From UBA1723 sp045642085 (GTDB lineage Bacteria; Bacteroidota; Bacteroidia; Bacteroidales; Paludibacteraceae): a stretch of DNA of 64,000 nucleotides. The position numbers were made by a program, and so were the translations under genes. The notes under the pieces are model-generated. The model made no database searches. It was not told the DNA's origin and saw nothing but the letters and a program-made list of their open reading frames with translations. This document shows positions 48,101 to 63,100 of this stretch, piece after piece (positions within the stretch are counted from its first letter, which is position 1; each line of letters starts with the position of its first letter). The DNA lies in the NCBI GenBank assembly GCA_045642085.1, contig JAZUIF010000135.1:1-64000 (forward strand), written 5' to 3'.

Positions 48101-51100
48101 TGTAAATAAGAGTGGAAATTACCATTTGAAAGTTTCTCTTGGAGAGTGTTCAAACGAGACAACATATAGATTGTCTCTTGGATCTCGTCCTGCTAATCCG
48201 ACATTGTCATTGAGTCCTAATAAGGCAGAATCATGTGAAGAGAATATCATATTTACTGCTAGTGGAGCAAGTGCAGGTGAACATTATGTATGGACAATTA
48301 AAGGACGTAGCGAAAAGGTTGAAGGTAATACTTTCGAATTAAGCTATATTAAAGGTGGTAAGAGTACTGTAGGAGATGTGACTGTGACTATTGAAAACTC
48401 TGCTAAATGTAAGAGTGCAGTCCCAGCTCATTCGGTTGCCACTATCTATATGAAGCCTAAGTTTGGATTCAAAACACCTGAAAATGCTTGTGTTAATGAT
48501 TCTGAATACAAGGTTTCTATAGTTGATGTCAAGACATCTTCTGATATCAAGAAGATAACATGGTCCGACAATTACAAGAAAGACAATACTGATTCTACAA
48601 TAGCTACTGTTATTCAGAAGGCAACAGCTTGTGGTCACACTTATTCATTTAATGCTACAATTGAGGATGAACATTGTAAGACTACAGAATCTGGATCATT
48701 TACAACTAAGTCAAGTACAGCATCTGATTTGACATTGACATTAAAGAACTCTGAATATAAGGTAAAGGGAACTAATTGTCAGTTTAAAGTGCCTGATGTT
48801 CTTGCAGATTATACATTTAGCTCAATTTGTAATCAGGTTGCCGCAACAACTATTACTCAGTCTCCAGAGAAGAATAAGCCTATTGTAGGCACGACTTTGG
48901 TTACTGTGACTGCAAAAGACCTTTGTGGTACGACTATCACAAAGACAGTCAATGTGGTAGTTCCTAATAATCCATTTGTCGGCAAGACACTTACAGCTAG
49001 TGTTGATGATGTTAAGTGTAATGGTAGCGGCGATGGAACGGTTACATTGTCTGTTGAAGGATTGACTGCTTCTGATTACACATATAAGTTGACAGGAAAA
49101 GATGATAACAATACTGGAGTATTCGAATCTGTAACACCAGGCACATACACTGCAACTGTCATTGATACAAATGGATGTCAGTTGATGGATAAGAATGTGG
49201 TTGTGGATCAGCCAGCACCGTTGACTGCGACTGTTCCAACTGTAGCTAATGTTTGTCCTGCTTTGAGTAATGGAAGTGTTGAGATCACTAATATTACAGG
49301 AGGTAAGGGCTCACATAGCATTGTCATCACATCAGCTAACTCTGGAGCTACATCATCTGCTATTGTTGGAGGAAAATCAACAGTAAGCGGATTGGCTAAA
49401 GGTGTTTATAAGATTTCAGTCAAAGATGATAATGGATGTGCTACTCCAGAAGCAACTCTTACTGTTTCAGAGTATGATAAACCTGAATTCAATATCCTAG
49501 GTGGAACAACAATATGTGAAGGTACAAATGTCGACTTGTCGGCTAAGGCAAACGATGGAGTAGTGGAGACAGTCACTTATTCATGGGTGATGTCAGAAAC
49601 AGAACCAGATGCTAGTGCTTATCCTGCATTTAACTCTGCGTCTACACATACTGTAAAAGCACCTCTTGATTGGGATAGAAACACAACATACAAAGAGACA
49701 TGGTATGCTAAGATCAAAGATGGTCATGGATGTATAAGTGATTCTAAGTCGGCATCAGTCACAATCATGAAGAAGCCAGATGTCAAGCTTGAGTTGAGTG
49801 GAGACAGTTGTGAGGGAGTGTTGACATTTACTGCATCATCTGAAAATGCAACTCAATTCTCTTGGCAAAAGAATTCAGAAACACCAACTGGATTTGGAAC
49901 AACAAATTCACAGACATTGTCATACGCCGGAGCTCCAACATCTGTCACTTGGCATGTTCAAGCAAAGAATGTTACAACAGGATGTGTGAGTGTGGCTAAG
50001 GATACAACCGGATATCTATACAAGAAGCCAGCTGTTGCGATTGTAGCTGAAAATGATAATAGTGTTCTTTGTAAGTCTACAGACGCTATTCTTCTTTCCG
50101 CAAATGCTGATTACAAGTCATACTCTTGGAAGTTAGGTGCAACAGATAAGTCTACTGAAAAGACATATTCAGCAAATGAGGCTGGCACATACACATTGAC
50201 AGTAAAAGATGATCATTGTGAGAATAGTGATGATTATGAGATAAAGATGACGGATCTTTCTGCTTCTATTCCGACTACTCTTGCGGTCTGTGCAGGTGCA
50301 GAGGATGGAACTGTTGATGTGACTGGAATATCAGGTGGCGTCGCTCCATACACTATTGCTATTACATCTGCTAATGAAGGTGCAAGCGCATCTGCAATTA
50401 GTGATGGTAAATCGACAATTAGCAACTTGAAAGCTGGAAGCTACACAATTACTGTGACAGACGCTCATGATTGTGAGGTGACTGAAATGTTGACAGTGAC
50501 AGAGAATGCTAATCCAACTAAGCCAGTTATCTCATTTACTAAGGTATGTGAGGATGCTACTACAAGTTTGACTGTTTCTGTAGTTGCAGGAGAAACATAC
50601 TCATGGGAGAAGAAAAACGGAACAGAGTGGGTGTCAGTTGCAAGTGTAGAGAATTTGTCAAAAGATGACGCGGGAGTTTATCGTGTTACAGCAATCAACT
50701 CTACAACATCTTGTTCAACAATTTCTGATGAAGTCACATTGTCATTCACTTCTAACCCAGTTGTCAGTCTTGGTGATGATGAAATTGTATGTAGCACATC
50801 TACAATATCATTCGTCCCTGCTGTAAAGGTTGATGGCGTTGCTAAAACAGAAGGCGTAACATATTTGTGGAGTGGTGTAGATGATTCGAAAAAGACAGCA
50901 TCTACTCAGACATTGTCGATAGCTGCATCTGGAGATGAGACAGTTGCTACTTATTCAGTCAAAGCTACTTATGATGGTTGTACTTCAGATGAGGTATCTA
51001 AGAAGGGTACAATTCAGCGTATGCCGACGATAAACTTTGTTAATCCGACTGGAGACGATCTATGCGCAACAAACTCTGAATATGTTGTTACTGCAGAATT

Positions 51101-54100
51101 GACAGGTTATTCGGTTGATGCTAAGTATTCTTGGAATTCTGGAGCTAAGACAACCGATAACACATTGACTATTACAAAGAAGTTGACATGTGAACAAACT
51201 TATAGCTATAACTTGCAGGTTGAGGCAGGCAAGTGTACGACTGCTGTTGAGTCAGGTTCATTTGTTACTGAAGTTAGTGACATCACTTTGAGTAAAAATA
51301 GTGATGTGATTAATTTGACAGAGGGAAGTAATTGTGCGTATCCATTGAAGAAAATAGATGTAGAAAAGAAATTGCCATATGTTAGCTCAAGTTGTAATGA
51401 TGGAACTGTAGTTTGGACATATAAGGATAATGGAGGCAATCCAATTTCTGATGATAAATGGCCTTTGACAATTACTGCAAGCACATCAATCACAGCAACT
51501 GCTACTGCATGTGGAAAGAGTGCCGACTTTACTTTGTCTATTAGTATACCAGGAGCGGTTGCTCAGCCTACATTTGCTTCTAAAGATATTAAGATTTGTA
51601 AGGAGCTAGGATCTGTAGGTACAATTACCGTTTCTGATTATAATGATGGTAATACTTATGAATTGTGGTCTGAGGGCTCACAATTGACAAACTCAATTTC
51701 TTCGACTGGTGAGTTTACTGGTTTAGCAGTTGGAACTTATGAGGTAAGAATGAAGAGCACCACTGGATGTCCAGCAGACCCAGTAGTTGTTACTGTAACT
51801 AACCACCCTGATTTCACAGTTACTGCAGAGGGTGGAGTTGACAAGTGTTACGATGGCATCAATGTTCCATTGTCAGCAAAAGTCGGCGATGCAACGGATG
51901 GCTACAGATTCTACTGGAAGAAGGGTGCTGAGACAGAGATTGAAACTGCTCCAACTGTAGAGTCTGATGGAACAGCTGATGTTAATGAAACTTGGACAGT
52001 GCGTGCAGTTAACACAACAACAGGATGTAAGTCTGTTAATGACCCAACTGTCACAGTCAACATTTATAAGTTGCCTGAGGCTAAGATTGATTCTATTGGT
52101 GTTGGCAATTGTGCAGTCAATTTGAAGTCGCACTATCAGAATGCCAATTACAAGTATTCTTGGAACAATGGTGCTTATGGTGATGATGCAACCTTGAATA
52201 ATGTGACATCAAATGCCTCATTGAAAATCCAAGAGACTCATTCAGCAACTGTTGTTTGTACTTCTACTAATACGGATAACACGTTTGTGTATAAGTTGTC
52301 TGTTCCTGTTGTATCAGTGGGTAAATCGTCGGCTTCAATCTGTGATTATGAGACCGCTACATTGACTGCTTCTGATACACGTGCAGCACAGGTAGCTCCT
52401 TATACTTACTTGTGGTCTCCTACTGCTATTTCAGTTGACGTGGACAAATCGACAGTTAATGCACCTTCTCATACACAAACAGTAACTGCTACTGACCATG
52501 TATATTATGTGGCAATGAAGGATGCCAACGGATGTGTTGGAGTGTCTGGTAAAATAGATGTTACAATCAATTCTAAGCCAGTTGTCTCATTCACAAATGC
52601 TAATGTTTCAACTTGTGAGGAAGATATCACATTCTCTCCTACTGTAAAAGTTGATGGAAATCCAGCATCAGATGTGACATATGTATGGTCTAATGTTCCG
52701 ACTGGAAAAGAATCTCAATCTAGCCAGACATTGTCATTGCCAACTGGACAAGACAAGATAGAAGTTACATATAGTGTGGTTGCTACTGTAGCCGGTTGCG
52801 AATCGGATCCGACTTCAATGAAGGGAACTATCTATCGCAAACCTGCTTTGTCAGTTACATCAACTCCGATATGTTCAGGTAATTCTGCTGAGATAACAAT
52901 TAGTAATATTGTCGGTGAAATTACGGCTTTCGATGGATTGACTCAGTCTGAAAGTAAGTTGACAACTCCAACTTTGACAGCAACTAAAACATTTAATTTG
53001 AAGGTTGAAAATGGAAGTTGTACAGCAATTACTCCAACTGTTGAGGTCGTTGTAAATGATAAACCTACAATCACAATTTCTGGATCTATTTCTCCAGTTT
53101 GTGAGGATAATTCATTTGAATTGCCTACTGTATCTGTAGATAATAAAGGAAACACTATTACAAATGAGGAATGGCAATATCTTGATGAGTCGACATGGAA
53201 AAAGTTCAATAATCCTAATTTGCAGCCAGGAAGCTATACTTTGAAGTATGTAGCAACTAATGGATGTGGACCTAATGAAAAACAATTGGACTCATCTGTT
53301 GAGGTTTACAAAAAGTCTTCTATTGTAGTTGCTCCTAAGGTTGAGACAATTTGTTCTAATACTCGTCCTGTTTTGAATGTGACTTCGATAACAGGAACAA
53401 TTTCAAGTATTACTGCAAATGGAAATCTTCTTGCTGAGACATCTTATGTCTATAATGATGCTACAACTCCAAAGACAATCACTCTTCCTGAAATTACAGG
53501 AGAAACTGAGTATGTAGTAAGTGTACAAAATGGAAATTGTACTGCTTCAACTGCAACAGCTACAGTAAAGGTTTATTCAGCTCCAACTATTGGAGATTTG
53601 ACATTGACTTCTATTTGTGCTGGCAAGGATGGAGTGACATTGACAAAACCTACTGTTACTGCTTGGAATGACGCTGATTCAAATAATAGCCTTCGTAAAG
53701 AAGATTGGTATGTAAGTTCTGCTGATGGTGCAGAAAAAGTCACTTCTGATTATATTAAGAATCTGACAGCAAATCATACATTTACTTACAAGGTTGTTAA
53801 TGAGTGTGGAGTGGCAAATAGTAGAGTCTTTACTTTGACAGTTAATCCAATTCCAACTCCTAAACTTGATGTTGATGCTGAAGTGTGTGGCGAAGCTACT
53901 TTCACCGCTTCTGCAAAAATCAATGGATCAGAAGTTACTGATAATATAGATTATTTGTGGAGTGATGCTGAGAATGGAACATATGCAAAGAAGACAAGTG
54001 ACTTTAATATTCAGAAGTTCACTGCTCCTAGCAATGTTGCTTCTGACACAAAGACATGGTGGTTGAAGGTTAAGGATACACAGACTGGTTGTGAGAGCAG

Positions 54101-57100
54101 TGCTCCAGTGTCTGCTTCTGCTACATCTTATAGAGCTTCTAAGGTAGAATTTACTCCGAGTGTCGCTATTGTATGTCCTGGTAATTCTGCAGAACTTAAT
54201 CTAAATGTAGTAGGAAATATTACTTCTGCACAAATATCTAAGAAGGGAGGTACTGCAAAAGATACAACAATTACTGCTGGTACTATTTCTAAGTATATCG
54301 GAAACGAAGGTGATGAATATTATCTTTATGTAGAAGCTAAGAATGGTGTCTGTGAGGCTAGTGGTGTTGTTACTGCAGCAATGAAAGCAGAAGGTCAGCC
54401 GTCAATCTCTATTACAGAGGATTCGTCATTGTGTGTGAAGGGAGACAATAGTGTGGCTCAGAAATCAAAGTTGGTCGCAACTCAGAATTCAAGTTATACA
54501 TATTCTTGGTATAAAGTAATTGGAGAAACAAAAACTACTCTTTCTGAAACTTCGAATGTTTTGAATGTTGATGAAGCTGGTACGTATTCTGTTGTTATAG
54601 CTATGGGTGCAAATTGTAAAAACGATGCGTCTTATACTGTGACTAAGAAGCAGATACCGGATATCAATATCAATTACACTCAAGCTTGTGAAAATGCAAC
54701 TATTTCTCTTACTGCATCTTCGTCTGGAGCCGCTCCTATAAGATATAAGTGGGATACAGAAACTGAATTTAAGGATGACAATCAGACAATTTCGGTTTCA
54801 TCTAAGAATGGCGTTAAACATAAGGTTTGGGGAATTGATGCTAATGGCTGTGTTAATGAAAAAGAAGAAACATTAATATCTAATCCATTGCCAACACCTG
54901 TGATAGAGCAAGCAAATGCTTCAGATTATTTGTGTGCAGATGACAACCCATTGACACTTAAGACAACAAATACTTACTCAAGTTATAAGTGGAATACGAG
55001 CGCAGAGACTGCAACTATTGAAGTTTCGTCTGCTGGAAATTATACTGTAACTGTAAAAGATGGAAATGGATGTGAAGGTACATCAAATGCTTTCAACGTT
55101 GTTAAACATGATTTGCCTACATTGTCGTTCGTCTCTAAATCAGAGAAGGTATGTGATAATGAAGGTGGAATTACAGTATCTGCTACTAGTGATAATTCTA
55201 ATTACACATTTGTGCTAGATACAGATCCTGCTTCGTTATCGCCAGCTGTATCTAATAATACAGGAACATTCACTGGTTTAAGTGCTAATACATACAAGAT
55301 TACTGCGACAAACAATTATGGTTGTGCAAATTCAATTAATCATACTATAGCAAATTATGCGACATTGAATCCTGGCACTTTGGCTACAGTTTCTAATATT
55401 TGTGCCGACGGTACATTGCCAGAATTGAAATTTGCAATGGCTCCTAGTGGTGAGGGTACGATTTCATATCAGTGGTATGAAGGAGATTGTAGTAATCCAT
55501 CTGCGACTCCAATTTCTGGAGCTACATTAAGCACTTACACTCCATCAATCACAAAGAGTGGAGATCTTTACCTTGCAGGCACTTATACTTACTCTGTAAT
55601 GGTTAATGATGAGTCAACTTGTGGAGCAAAGAACGTTGGTCCTGTTTCGTTTACTATCTATAGTAATCCGACAATTCCATCAATTACTGATAAGACTTTG
55701 TGTTACGGAGATTCAACAATACTTACATCTCCTATCACTGGTACTTCATATTCTTATGATTGGCAGAAAAAGACTGCTGGATCAATAGAGTTCGTATCTG
55801 CTGGTTCTGAAGTGTCGATTAAAACAGTGGCAAGCGAGAATGGCGTCACTGAATACAAATTGACAGTGACTGATGTTAATGGATGTAAGTCAGCTCCTGA
55901 AGAATTCAAGGTAATTAAGCCAACAGATAAATTGGAGGCTACAATTACATCTAATAATCCTTCTGCTTATGGTATTCCTGACGGAAGCTATGAGATCGCA
56001 GTAAGTGGAGGTTATGGTGATATCAAGTATTGTGAGGCTAATCTTGAGCTTGATAATTCATATACTTGTAAAGGCGATGGCACTCTTACAAATTATACAG
56101 AACCGATTTCTAATACAGCTTTGCCACAAAGTGAACACTACTACAAGTTTGTAGATAAGAATGGTTGTGCTATTGATACATTTGTGATGTTGAATTATCC
56201 AAATGAAGCGGATGTTGAAATTACTCACAAAGATGTATTGTGTAAGAATGGTAATGAAGGATCTATTATTGTAACATCTAAGTCAGGAAAGATTAATATC
56301 TATAAGGCGAGTGCTGATGGATTTAGAGATATGTCGACAAAGACTACTTCTGTAGAAATTGATGGAGTACATGTTGCTAAATTCGAAAATCTTGTGGCTG
56401 GAGAGTATAGGGTCATTTATGAACTTGTTTCTGTACCTACAATTTCAAAAGAATTTGATATTACGATTAAAGACAATAATACTCCAGTTTCATTCTCTCT
56501 TGCATACGGTACAAATCCTACAGGATCCGTTTGTGCAACAGACTATTCTTCAGTAGTGTTGAGCAATATGGCTGGTGGTACACCATTTGCTTCAGAGCCA
56601 TCGTTGAACACAGGTGAGTATTATTCAAATGGATATACGATTACTTCTGATATTCCGTCGACTTCTATTGATGATTTCGAAAATGATAAGTTCGTTTTGA
56701 ATTCGACAATTGGAAGTGCAAAAGTAACAATTGCTGATGCTAACGGTTGTTCAGCGTCAGAGACTGTGACTTACTCTCCTAACGATGATGATCTGAATGT
56801 CACATGTGTTGATAATGATAATATTGAGAAAGCTCTTGATGGCATTTGTGAGGCAGCCTTCGATTTGACTTATGATGAGATTATCGCTAAGTATCAAGCT
56901 AAACTTTGTGCTCCAAACGATAAGGTCAAGGTTGAATATGTAGTCGACGGTGCGACTCCAAGTACTCCTAAAACGGTGGATGGCTCAAATAAGTTTGAAG
57001 AGAAACTTAATAAGACAACACGTGAAAAGACAATCATCTGGAGTTTCACAGCAGAAAACTACTCTAGCATTGAAGCTAAGAGATGTACTTTGAAGATTAA

Positions 57101-60100
57101 GGCTAAGGATGATGCGAGCCCTGTATTCTCAACTGCTAATATTGATGACCAAATCAAGTATTCTGTTAATGGAACAACTGATTGTGGTGCTAAGTATTCA
57201 AAGACTGATTCCGAGGTTAAATCTATGTTAGGAATCGAAGACTGCTCTTTGAAGTCTGTTACATATTGTTTGCGAAAGAAGGACGAAACATCATGTATAG
57301 AGAGTGGCAATTTGTATGATCCGTTGACAGACAAATATAACGCTATCTCTACTGGTGATTTGACATACGGTGAGTATGAGATTGTCTACACTGCTACTGA
57401 TGATGGAAATCTTGTGGAAACAAAGACTCAGCAAATCAAGGTTGTTGATGATGTTCCGCCAGTATTGTCTTGTGGTACAAACAAGGTTCTAGCTTTAAAA
57501 TCAGATTGTACAGCAGATTCGACAATCACATTCTCTGATTTCGCTAAGGATTATTTGGTAAAAGAAGGCGTTATAAATGTAACGGCAGACGGAACTATAA
57601 CTCCAACATCATACACAGGTGGAATAAAGTATGAGACTACTGGTAATGATGTGACAAAGATTACCGATAAATGTGGTGATGAATTAAAAGTCAAGTATAC
57701 AACAAGCAAGGATGCGACAAAGAAAGATTTGTCGACTGATCCTCTAACTGTACATCTTGATGGACTCGCAGATTCAGAGACAATCTCATGGATGGTTGAA
57801 GATCCTTCTGGAAAGACATCGAATGATTGTCCTGTGACGATTTCTGCTACCGATACAACAAGGCCAGATACAACAGGCACTACATTGGCCAAGGATTCTA
57901 TCTTCTATGGAAATGCAGGAGACAATTGTTCGGCAGATTACCAAAGACCACAGAGCGAGATTGATTCTTGGTTGAGTAAGCTAGAGTCTCAGGATTGCTC
58001 TGGTATAAGCAAGATTACATACCAGGTTGTTAACCATGAAGATAAGACTCCAGTCTCAGGAAAGGGAGGAACATTGTTTGAGAAGGGTGTTACTGCAACA
58101 TCTGATATGAATCTGACTGGCATGAAGTATGGTGAATATGACATCATTTACACTATTGAAGATGGCAGTGGCAACATTATTAACTCAACTCAGGAATTGA
58201 AAGTTAAGGATGAAATCGCTCCTGAAATTGATTGTCCGACTGCACCTATAAATGTTCCAGTGTCTGGACCTAATTGTGAGGCTACAGTAAGTCTTGACGA
58301 GCAGCAGATTTTGAACGCTCTTCGTGCTTCGAAAGTTGGTGTGACAACTGATGCTTCTGGAAATGCAGTCAACTATGATATGAATGCTACTGAGTATGAC
58401 AACTCAGTTCTTGCTGCAAACAATACATTTAATTCTGCTGATCAGGATAAGATTAATTTGGATTGTGGAGAGCCTTTGACAATTGAGTACTCGGTTACTA
58501 ATTACGATAAGACAAATGCTGTGACTGGTACGGAGACTGGCAATCCAACGTCGACAACAATCAAGAATGGAGAGACTCAGGAAATTGTCATAAAAGTTAA
58601 AGATTCTCATGGTAATTTTACTCCATGTACAATTCTTATGAAGGGTGTTCCTCTTACACTTCCAGCTCCAAACCCTCTTGCTGATGAGAATGATTTTGTT
58701 ACTAAGAAGGACGCATCAGGCAAGGAGGAGTGTACGGTTGACTACACTAAGACATTCGCAGATATCTACCGTGATATCTACGGACAGGAATTCACCGAGT
58801 GTTCACCAGTGACTGAGTTGAAGTATGAGATTGAGGATAAGAATACTCATGAAAAGAAGACCGGCTCAATAAAGCCAAATGTTACGACTACACTTGACGA
58901 GGATCTTGTGCCTGGCGATTACACAATCACATGGACATCAGTAGATGGTTCTGCGACTCCATATACAGATACTCATGACATCAAGGTTACTGATGGTGTG
59001 GCACCAGAGATCAAGTGTAATAGTCTTGTCGAAGTTCCTTTGGACGCTAACTGTAGCGCATCTAAGGAGATGAACTTGCATGAGTTTGCTCTTGGCTACT
59101 TGGCTGATAAGATCAACGTCGACGCTACAACTGGTGTAATTACACCTAAGACAACTGCTGATGGAAAGTATTTCGATTTGAGCTCAGATGGCAAGACAAT
59201 CGAAAAGATCTATGATGAGTGTGGTGAGTTGTCGTTGAAGGTTTCCGAGAGTGACGCTGTTGGCACTGTTGATAAATTGACAGTGACTTTGGATGAGACT
59301 AATTTAACAACACCAAAAGATGTTTACTGGTCGTTGAGCGACGGTACTAATACATCTGCTACAACATGTAAGACATCTATCAAGGCAATTGATAATCTTG
59401 CTCCAGATTTGACTGCTGCATCGTTGACAAAGGGTGAGGTTAAATATTCGGATGATATGACGAATGAGTGTGGCGCGGATTATTCAAGATCTGTAACAGA
59501 AATCACATCTTGGATTAATGATAAGATCAAGGATTGTTCTGGTGTCAAGGATGTCAACTATATTGTCAAGGATAAAGCGACAGGAACTCCTGTGGCTGGT
59601 ATGTCAGGTTCTATTATGAGCAATGGCACAGTAAATGAAATGAATTTGACAGGCTTGACTCATGGCGATTATATTATCGAGTATGAGGTTGTAGATAATA
59701 GTGGAAAGAACAATAAGAATACTATTAAGCAAGACCTAGAAGTTAGAGATGATATTGCTCCAGCAATCACTTGTCCTACTAAGACAATTGAGGTGCCTAT
59801 GACTGACGCCACAACTTGTGAGAGAACAATCACTCTTGACAAGCAGCAGATTTTGAACGCTCTTCGTGCTGATGCCGTAGGTGTGACATCTGATGCTTCT
59901 GGAAATGCAGTCAACTATGATATGAATGCTACTGAGTATGACAACTCAGTTCTTGCTGCAAACAAGACATTTAATTCTGCTGATCAGGACAAGGTCAATC
60001 AGGATTGTGGTGATGATTTGACAATCGAGTACTCGGTTACTAATTACGATAAGACTAATACTGTGACTGGTACGGAGACTGGCACTCCATCGTCGACAAC

Positions 60101-63100
60101 AATCAAGAATGGAGAGACTCAGAAGATTGAAATTGTCGTTACTGATTCTCATGGTCAGCCGGCTACATGTACAATTGAAATCAAGGGAGTGGATGGTGAT
60201 CTTGAGATGAAGAACCCTATGCCAGATAAAGAGTTGACTATCGACGCATCAAATGGCAAGTCTTGTGAGGCAGACGCTAAGTTCTCATTCTCTGACTTGC
60301 AGACTCAATTGTTGACTAAGAATAATTGCGCTGGTGTTAAGGAAATCAGTTATGAGATCTATGATTCTCATGGCACACTTCTGCCTGAAATGTCAGGTAG
60401 TTTGAAAGCTACGGGAACTACAGATGTCACAGAGTTGTTGCCTAAGGGAGATTACACTATCAAGTGGACTGTTGTAGACGGAAACGATAAGACTTACGGA
60501 CCAGTTCCTCAGAAATACACAGTAGTCGACAAGGTGGCTCCAGTAATGGCATGTCCAAATACGTTTAATGTGACAGTCAGCAATAAGGCTGGTGGTTGTA
60601 TGTCAGACACTATAGTCACAACTCAGATGTTGATGGATGCTTATGTGAAGGTTAATTCAACAGCAGCTGATGAGATTACGACTGCAACTAATGATGGCAA
60701 GACTCCTTACGCTTATCATAAGGACACTGATGGTAAAGTCGACAAGGTATATGATGAGTGTGGTGAAGAGTTGTCATTCTTTGTAGGTCTTACTGAGAGT
60801 GAAGAGAAACCTTCTGTTGATGTCAAGATCTCAATCAACGACAATAACAAGTATGTCTACTGGACAATGAAGGATCCTTCTGGCAATTACGCAAGATGTT
60901 CGACACTTGTTAAGCCAATCGATATCAATAAGCCAGAGATCGCGTCGTCGCTTCCAACTATGAATCTTGATGCTGTCAGTGGTGCTCCATGTCAGGGTAA
61001 GGCTAATCTTACTGCTTCTGCAATCCGAACAATGCTTTCTATCAATGATTGTAGCAACACTGATATCTCTTACGTTATTCATCGTGGTGATGGCTCGACA
61101 ACAACTCCGGCTAAGGTTGATGAGACAACTGTCGGATACAAGTTCAATGAGCTTTTGGGCAATGATGACCAGATAGAGTGGATTGTGACTGACAAGGCAG
61201 GCAATGAATCATCGGTTAAGCAGGATGTAAATGTTAAGGATATTATTCCTCCTACTGTGGATTGTAATAAGATTCCTGACATCATCGTAGGTGCTAATGA
61301 TCTTGGAGCTGCTCATGCAGGCGGATATTGTTTCGATAGAACATATCTTGAAAGTCAGAAATTGTACACTGGAAAGAAGCCAGAGCATAGTTCATGGATA
61401 AGTGACAACTGTACTCCATTCGATGAAATCAAGGTTACATCTAATCGTACTGATGGAAAGAATATTGGAGATCAGGCTGATCTAGACGCTCCGTTCCAGG
61501 TAGGTACTACAATTGTCAACTGGATATTCACAGACAATGCAGGAAAGTATAAGGCTTGTCCTCAGAAGATTGTTATTCCTAACGATCCTCCTGCAATTGT
61601 ATGCGGACCATCAAATGTGGATGTGCCAATCTCTGTCACTGGACCAATCCGTTGTGACATGTCATTCAAGAAGAGTGCTGATGATGTTATCGCTGATCTT
61701 CGACGTGGAGATTTGATAGAGAAGAATATTATCGACGCTAATGGTGGAATCTTGAACCCAGGTATGACACAGTCTGATGTTGATGATTTGCTACACCAGA
61801 ATCGTTGTGGTGATCCATTGATGCTTAAGTATACGATAGAAGGATCTGGAGACACAACTCTTGGCAACGTCAATATAGCATTCGAAGAGTTCGAGACTCC
61901 AGTCACAGTGACATATTATGTCTACGACAAGTATGGCAACATAGATAGTTGTACAGTCACTTACAATCCTGTTGACCAGGAGGATCCATATGTGTCTAAG
62001 AATACATTGACAACTCCTATTTATAGAACAGCAGATTGTCAGTTTACATACTCGAATACTAAGAGCGACTTCTTGGCTTCTGTCGACGCTGATGATTGCA
62101 GCGATATGACTCTTTATTATGAGATCAACAATGGCACTAAGACAGAGTTGACTGCAGAAGCAACATTGTCATATACTGGATTCAGCAGTCAGCTTGGCAA
62201 TGAGTCAATCAAGTGGACAATCGAGGATAAGTTTGGCAATACAACAGTTGTCGACGAGACTGTAGAGAAGAAGGATCTTATAGCTCCTGCTATTGCATGT
62301 CCTACTGAACCAATCAAGTTGCCAATCAACAATAACTGTAATGCGACTTATAATTTGTCGGAAGCACAGATTGTAGCAATCATGCGTGCAAATGCAGTTG
62401 GACTTTCAATCACTAGTGATTCTGTAAATAAGATTATGGGTGCTGATCTGTTCAAGACTCTATCTCCAGCAGATCAGTATGAGGTGACTCATGATTGTGA
62501 TGAGACAGTCAAACTATCTTCTGTCAACGGAGTGCCAACAACACCTAATCCAACTGTGGTTGTTGATTTGGCATACAAGACGTCGACAACATTTGACTTC
62601 GTGATTACAGATGATTCTAATAATCCAAGTACATGCAGCTTGACATTTATCGCTGCAGATACTACAGCCCCTGTTATCGACACATTGAAGACAGATTCTT
62701 TGTATTATACTGAAACTGAGTGTTTGTGCACAACTTCTTATGAATACAGTGATATTAAGAGATTGTTGAATATAAGAGATTGTGACACTGATACTAAGAT
62801 ATCTTATGTAAAGACAAAGAAAGGTGAAAACAGACCTGCACCTTACAGTCCAGATGCATTTGGCCCAGGAGATCAGGTGGATGTCAATATAAAGGATGGA
62901 GAAGAGTATGATATCACTTGGATCGTGACTGACGCTGATGGCAATTCGTCGGAGACAGTTCATAAGATTTTGGCATTCGATACAATCTCACCTAAGTATG
63001 ATTGCTCACAGTTGCCAACGTCATTCACTGTGACTCTTACTCAGCATGGAGAGACTGCTACATATGATAAATTTGCGGCTCTTGGCTTGAAGACTGATCT

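Larger units (their letters stand above)
57453..60536 (+). repeat. Two tandem super-repeats of about 1.54 kb
   Basis: Unit 1 (57453-59000, 516 codons) and unit 2 (59001-60536, 512 codons) each contain four modules in the same order: a HYR-like module, a CSADY/CGADY module with SWLSK or SWIND and the DCSG motif, a QQILNALRA module, and a C-x-x-Y/F module ending in a DYTI-W-T pattern. Diverged further units follow to about 63 kb (for example MACP at 60546, IVAIMRANAVG near 62370). Confidence 0.8.
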
